Source: Macrotrachela quadricornifera
Lineage: Eukaryota > Rotifera > Eurotatoria > Philodinida > Philodinidae
Length of the DNA: 64,000 nucleotides
Reading direction: 5' to 3'
Assembly: GCA_022393335.1 (NCBI GenBank)
Contig: JAJEKB010020889.1
Span: 70,004-134,003, forward strand
A program made the position numbers and the translations under genes. The notes under the pieces were generated by a model. The model had not been told where the DNA came from. It saw nothing but the letters and a program-made list of their open reading frames with translations, and did no database searches. Below are positions 60,096-64,000 of the stretch, piece by piece; within the stretch, counting starts at the first letter, position 1, and the number at the start of each line of letters is the position of its first letter.

Positions 60096-60990
60096 TAATT
60101 GGAAAACCTTAATGTTTCAAAAAGAGAACAGTTTGATCTATCATTGGGTTTTAAGAGAGGGTCCGCAAGAGAGGACTCCTACTCTAAGCTGAAGCTGCCA
60201 ACAAGTTTTTTTTTCTTTTTATTTTATTATTTCAACTGAAAGATCCAATAAAACCATAATTAAATCCAAAATATCAAGTCATTTGGCTTTATCTGTGAAA
60301 AATGCGAGCCAAAACATGTTTTAAGGGTCTCTTTTGACCGCCAAAAATTGCTATTCTGAGGATTTATTCAGTATTTTCAAATTATCTCACGAATGGCCTG
60401 ATCATTTGAGCACAGCAACATCTCATTTTATAGAAAACAGTTCGGGCTACACATACATTCGATTTGAATAAGTGGCATATAGCGTAATAAAAATGCTATA
60501 GGTCGCAAGCTGTCCATATCGAAAGAACCATGTTTTGTCATCTGGACCATATTTTGGATTTTTCTCTTCTGCTACAAAAAGTCCTAGATTTGGTTTTGTA
60601 CCATGCACAGATCTCGGGAAGATACATCTTTTGACATTAAATTGTTAAAATAAAAACATTCGTGGGTCGACATAGCATAAACTATATTGTGACTAACCTT
60701 CCTTAATGATCAGTGACCTGACCCCATAAAGTTATACAGTTTCTTTAGAAATCACAAAAACCTAGTTCAGATTTGTGTTCAGCACAAAAAACTAGGCATT
60801 CCGGAGAATTCCCGCCGTTTCCACGCCGGATTAAAACGGAAACGGCGGGAACGAAGCCGTAAACCGGTGGAAATTACAACGTATCCTATTCTTAAAAACC
60901 TACTAGATTTCTCGTACTATTTTCAGCATTTCTTCTCCAAAGCTCACTATTCAACTTATTATAAATTCTATCCCTGATGAATATAGTTCT
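60096..60990. other. 3' flank of receptor B with a transposon-end fragment
   Basis: A TTTTAAGAGAGGGTCCGCAA segment at about 60151 matches the terminal sequence of the element at 60991-63549, so a truncated or nested copy may lie here. A 20-bp GC-rich inverted pair, CGCCGTTTCC / GGAAACGGCG, occurs near 60811-60850. No gene is seen. Confidence 0.45.
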
Positions 60991-63549
60991 TTAAGAGAAG
61001 GCCCATGAGACCATCGCCATACTCTCGAAAATTTTGATCTATATTTTTTATTATTGAAAACGATAGGTCATGGCTTGAAACTAAAAACGACCAAGTTTCA
61101 GCTCAATCTGTCAGTTCCTTCAGGAGTTATGAAGATTAAATTTATCACACGTTAATCGACTCTTGACGAATATCATATTTTCACTATCTACAAAGTATCA
61201 GCAACTTTTTTCGAAAAATAGTCTACTCAACAAATATGGTTTATACATCAAATTGTAGAGTAAGATACGCTCTACAAAACTATCTATTTGATATTTCAAA
61301 AGCATTTAATTTGGAGGCATGAGTTTCACAGAGTTATAACAATTTACGATTTTTTTCCATCATTTCAAGGTGGAATTTTCCATTTTCGACAGTCTTGTGG
61401 ACTAATAGTACATGGGAACAAAAAACAAATTATGGATTTAGATAGAGTGAAGCAAACGCTACAAAGTTACTATAAAATGATCTAAATTAAAGCACGAACA
61501 CGTGACATTTTTGAAGGCACAAGATTACCGAGTAAAGTGGTCAAGTGTCATTTTTTCGAGTATTTCATAGTTTTAGATGACCTATCGTTTCTCCAACTTT
61601 TTTGAAACATGAAATCTGATATCATATTTATGATCAGCATTATCAAATAGCACAGACTGACCAAGCTTAACGTTTCGCAGAAACCATACTTTCCTGAATA
61701 AGTGAGTCTACTCATGATGGCTCATTGTTATGAATCTGGACGTCATATGTCGCATATAAATGTGTACTTTTTGCTAGATTAGAACATCGATTTGTAGACT
61801 TTTCTTAGAGTTGCAATGTGCGGTAGCCTGCTATTCATTTTTACTGATGGAATAAGTCAAAAAGTTATACTTTGCTCTCACACAACATTTTTATGATTGT
61901 TATTTACTTTTATCCACGAAACTCTACGTAAAAGTGCAGTTTTTAGTAGAACTTTTGTATATAATATTGACGCTGGGTATCGTTTCCTGGAATACTACAA
62001 TTTGTTCTAGTAGTCGAGTCCATGTACCGTATGCGAAATGTGAATTAGCACGCCATGTTCCCATGATATTTCTCTTGTTGCACTTTTGGACGAGAGGATC
62101 ATTGCAAGTGCTCTGAAGTGAAATTTGTTTCCCAAGAGAAATTTCCGATGAGCAAAACGTTTCTATAATCAAGAATTCAGGTTAAAATGGAGGAAGCTTG
62201 GTCTTCTCCAATATCTAGAATCGTCTGAGTTCTTTGTGTGTACTCAAAGTCTCACTATGGTTTTAATGTTGTTCGAGTATTATCACATGAGGCTTTGGAT
62301 GGGTGAAGGAAAACTTATATAGTGTGTTGATATTGTTGGAGGCTGTAAACTTTGTACGCGTCGGCTGTTTTTAGTACTTAGAAAAGCGGGCGAAACGTTT
62401 GCTTAGTCCTGCATTAGTTCGGTGTCCAAAACATGTGTGGAGTACTGTTTTTGAGAGAGTATTATGTATCATATTCATCATCAATATGAACATGTAAAGT
62501 ACTGTTTTTCTTTCATGCAACGAGTTCAATTAGAATTTTTAAAGCATAGAAGTATGAAAGATAGTGCCCACTTTTGAATGTAGATAGATGATTCTTTTTG
62601 CTTGTGAGAGTCAAAAGTTAGCCCGAGTTGTCTTTCCATGACGTAATATTCTTAAAATTCTCTCGATTATCTCACTTTCATTGATCATTCGTGCGTTATT
62701 ATTGAAATATGTTTGAATTATTTATTGTTTGTTTCACAATAGACGATTGTGCTGACGAGAGCATCAATGGCACGAATATTTCTGGGTAAATATAATATTA
62801 ACTATATAAATTCATACTTTTTTGTCTGGATGGAGTTAGAATCCGCAAGATTAAATTCCTTAGAACAACTAACAATTTATTTATTACCCTGTTATTTTAA
62901 TAGCATTTTTATCAAACGCTCTTCTATGATTTAGTCAAACTCCTATATTTTGTAGCCACATGTTCGAACTCCGTGGCTTTTATTGGTTGGAAAACCTGGA
63001 CGAAGGTGTTGTTACAGTGGTTCTGCCATGTCAAACATGAGTCGCCCAGTTTAACCCAACGTCTTGCTCCAAGTGACTATACTTTACAATCACAGCCATC
63101 GTTTGACTTGTTCTAAGGTTTAGTTCATGTCTCCTGTAAATTATAGAGTGAAATGGCTCTTCGTCCTCGGTTTTGTATCACGGGTTCCTACTCACTGTCT
63201 CTATCCTTCTAATCAAACTTTTGGATAAAGATGCTCCATTGAACACAATTGTAGCTTCGGTGTGCTCACTTTTATCCTTAACACAAGCGCATGAAAATCA
63301 GCTATTTTTCGAAAAAAGTTGCTGATACTTTGCAGATAGTGAAAATATGATATCCGTCAAAAGTGGATTAACGTGTGATAAATGTAATCTTCATAACTCC
63401 TGAAGGAACTGACAGATTGAGCTGAAACTTGGTAGTTTTTAGTTTCAAGCCATGGCCTATCGTTTTCAATAATAAAAAATATAGGTCAACATTTTTGAGA
63501 GCATGGCTTATAGTAAAAATGTTCGATTCGCTCGTGGACCCTCTCTTAA
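60991..63549. mobile_element. 2.56-kb element N with about 240-bp inverted ends
   Basis: The left end (60991 to about 61235) begins TTAAGAGAAGGCCCATGAGA. The right end (about 63300-63549) is its diverged complement, ending CCCTCTCTTAA. Matched blocks include GATAGGTCATGGCTTGAAAC, CAGCTCAATCTGTCAGTTCC and ATCAGCAACTTTTTTCGAAA. The internal 2 kb has no frame above 96 codons and no recognisable transposase, so it is non-autonomous or of unknown type. Confidence 0.75.
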
Positions 63550-64000
63550 ATAGTTACGAGACACGCTCTTTGATATGTCTCAAAGAGTTGTACTTACTAC
63601 TTCTGAGATAACCGTCAAAAAGTTACTAATGGTACTTACGAGGTAGGTACCCGAAGTGTCCACTCGATTTAGAGCTCATCCTTTGGCCATAATTAGACCT
63701 CAATAAGACTAGTCGAAGCCCCTAAGGATTCGGGCCCATGGGCCTGTTGTCAAAAATTGTCGTCATCTCATTATTCACATAGAAACATGGAGTGTAAGAC
63801 TGATTTTTTATTTTTCTATAGCTCGTCTCATTTGCACAATGAAAATTTTCTTTGTATAATGATGCCACGCATTGTCACGTAGGCTTGCATTCTTTCTTTT
63901 CTTTCGTGTTATCACAATACAAAAGAATGTAAGGGATGATATGAGTGTATTGGTCTCTGTGCATTCGCTCGTATACTTTTTCAAAAGTAAAATGATCAAC
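63550..64000. other. No gene seen
   Basis: The window ends in intergenic DNA with no recognised feature. Confidence 0.4.

Overview
This is an AT-rich (very roughly 70% A+T by eye), intron-bearing animal sequence, densely seeded with foldback/TIR transposons. Short introns of about 46-60 bp with GTAAG-type donors, an ankyrin/ADP-ribosyltransferase gene, mucin-like Ser/Thr receptors, many relic elements and single-exon enzyme genes together suggest a rotifer, probably a bdelloid such as Rotaria or Adineta. This is inference; nothing here proves it.

Layout. 1-9.4 kb: a gag-like relic and a foldback element, otherwise no genes. 9.47-12.2 kb: about 28 tandem 93-bp units whose consensus reads as a 31-residue peptide, now broken by stops and two frameshifts. 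13-15.7 kb: foldback and TA-type MITEs. 16.3-17.6 kb: an FAD-dependent monooxygenase gene with one intron and one frameshift. 20.0-22.3 kb (-): receptor A, a four-exon type II membrane protein with a 430-residue Ser/Thr stalk. 24.7-30.9 kb (-): a four-exon gene that splices in one frame into ankyrin, ADP-ribosyltransferase, transmembrane helix and peptidoglycan-recognition-protein (PGRP) ectodomain. 39 kb: a tRNA-derived SINE. 40.4-41.0 kb (-): a CMP/dCMP-type deaminase. 45.7-50.4 kb (+): a type II membrane protein with a uromodulin-like D8C ectodomain, whose large intron holds a complete Tc5-like transposon with an intact spliced transposase. 52-57.5 kb: more foldback elements. 58.3-60.1 kb (+): receptor B, whose ectodomain is about 85% identical to that of receptor A on unrelated tail and membrane segments. 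61-63.5 kb: a 2.56-kb foldback element.

The unifying theme is a set of four type II receptors. Their junctions downstream of the membrane helix are all phase 1, so ectodomain, stalk and cytoplasmic effector modules can be exchanged without breaking frame. The most striking member joins a PGRP domain that lacks the amidase zinc ligands to an intracellular mono-ADP-ribosyltransferase with an intact-looking R-S-ExE signature. That architecture would directly couple recognition of a bacterial cell-wall-like ligand to NAD-dependent protein modification. The two neighbouring gene types look like other surface-recognition proteins in the same region.
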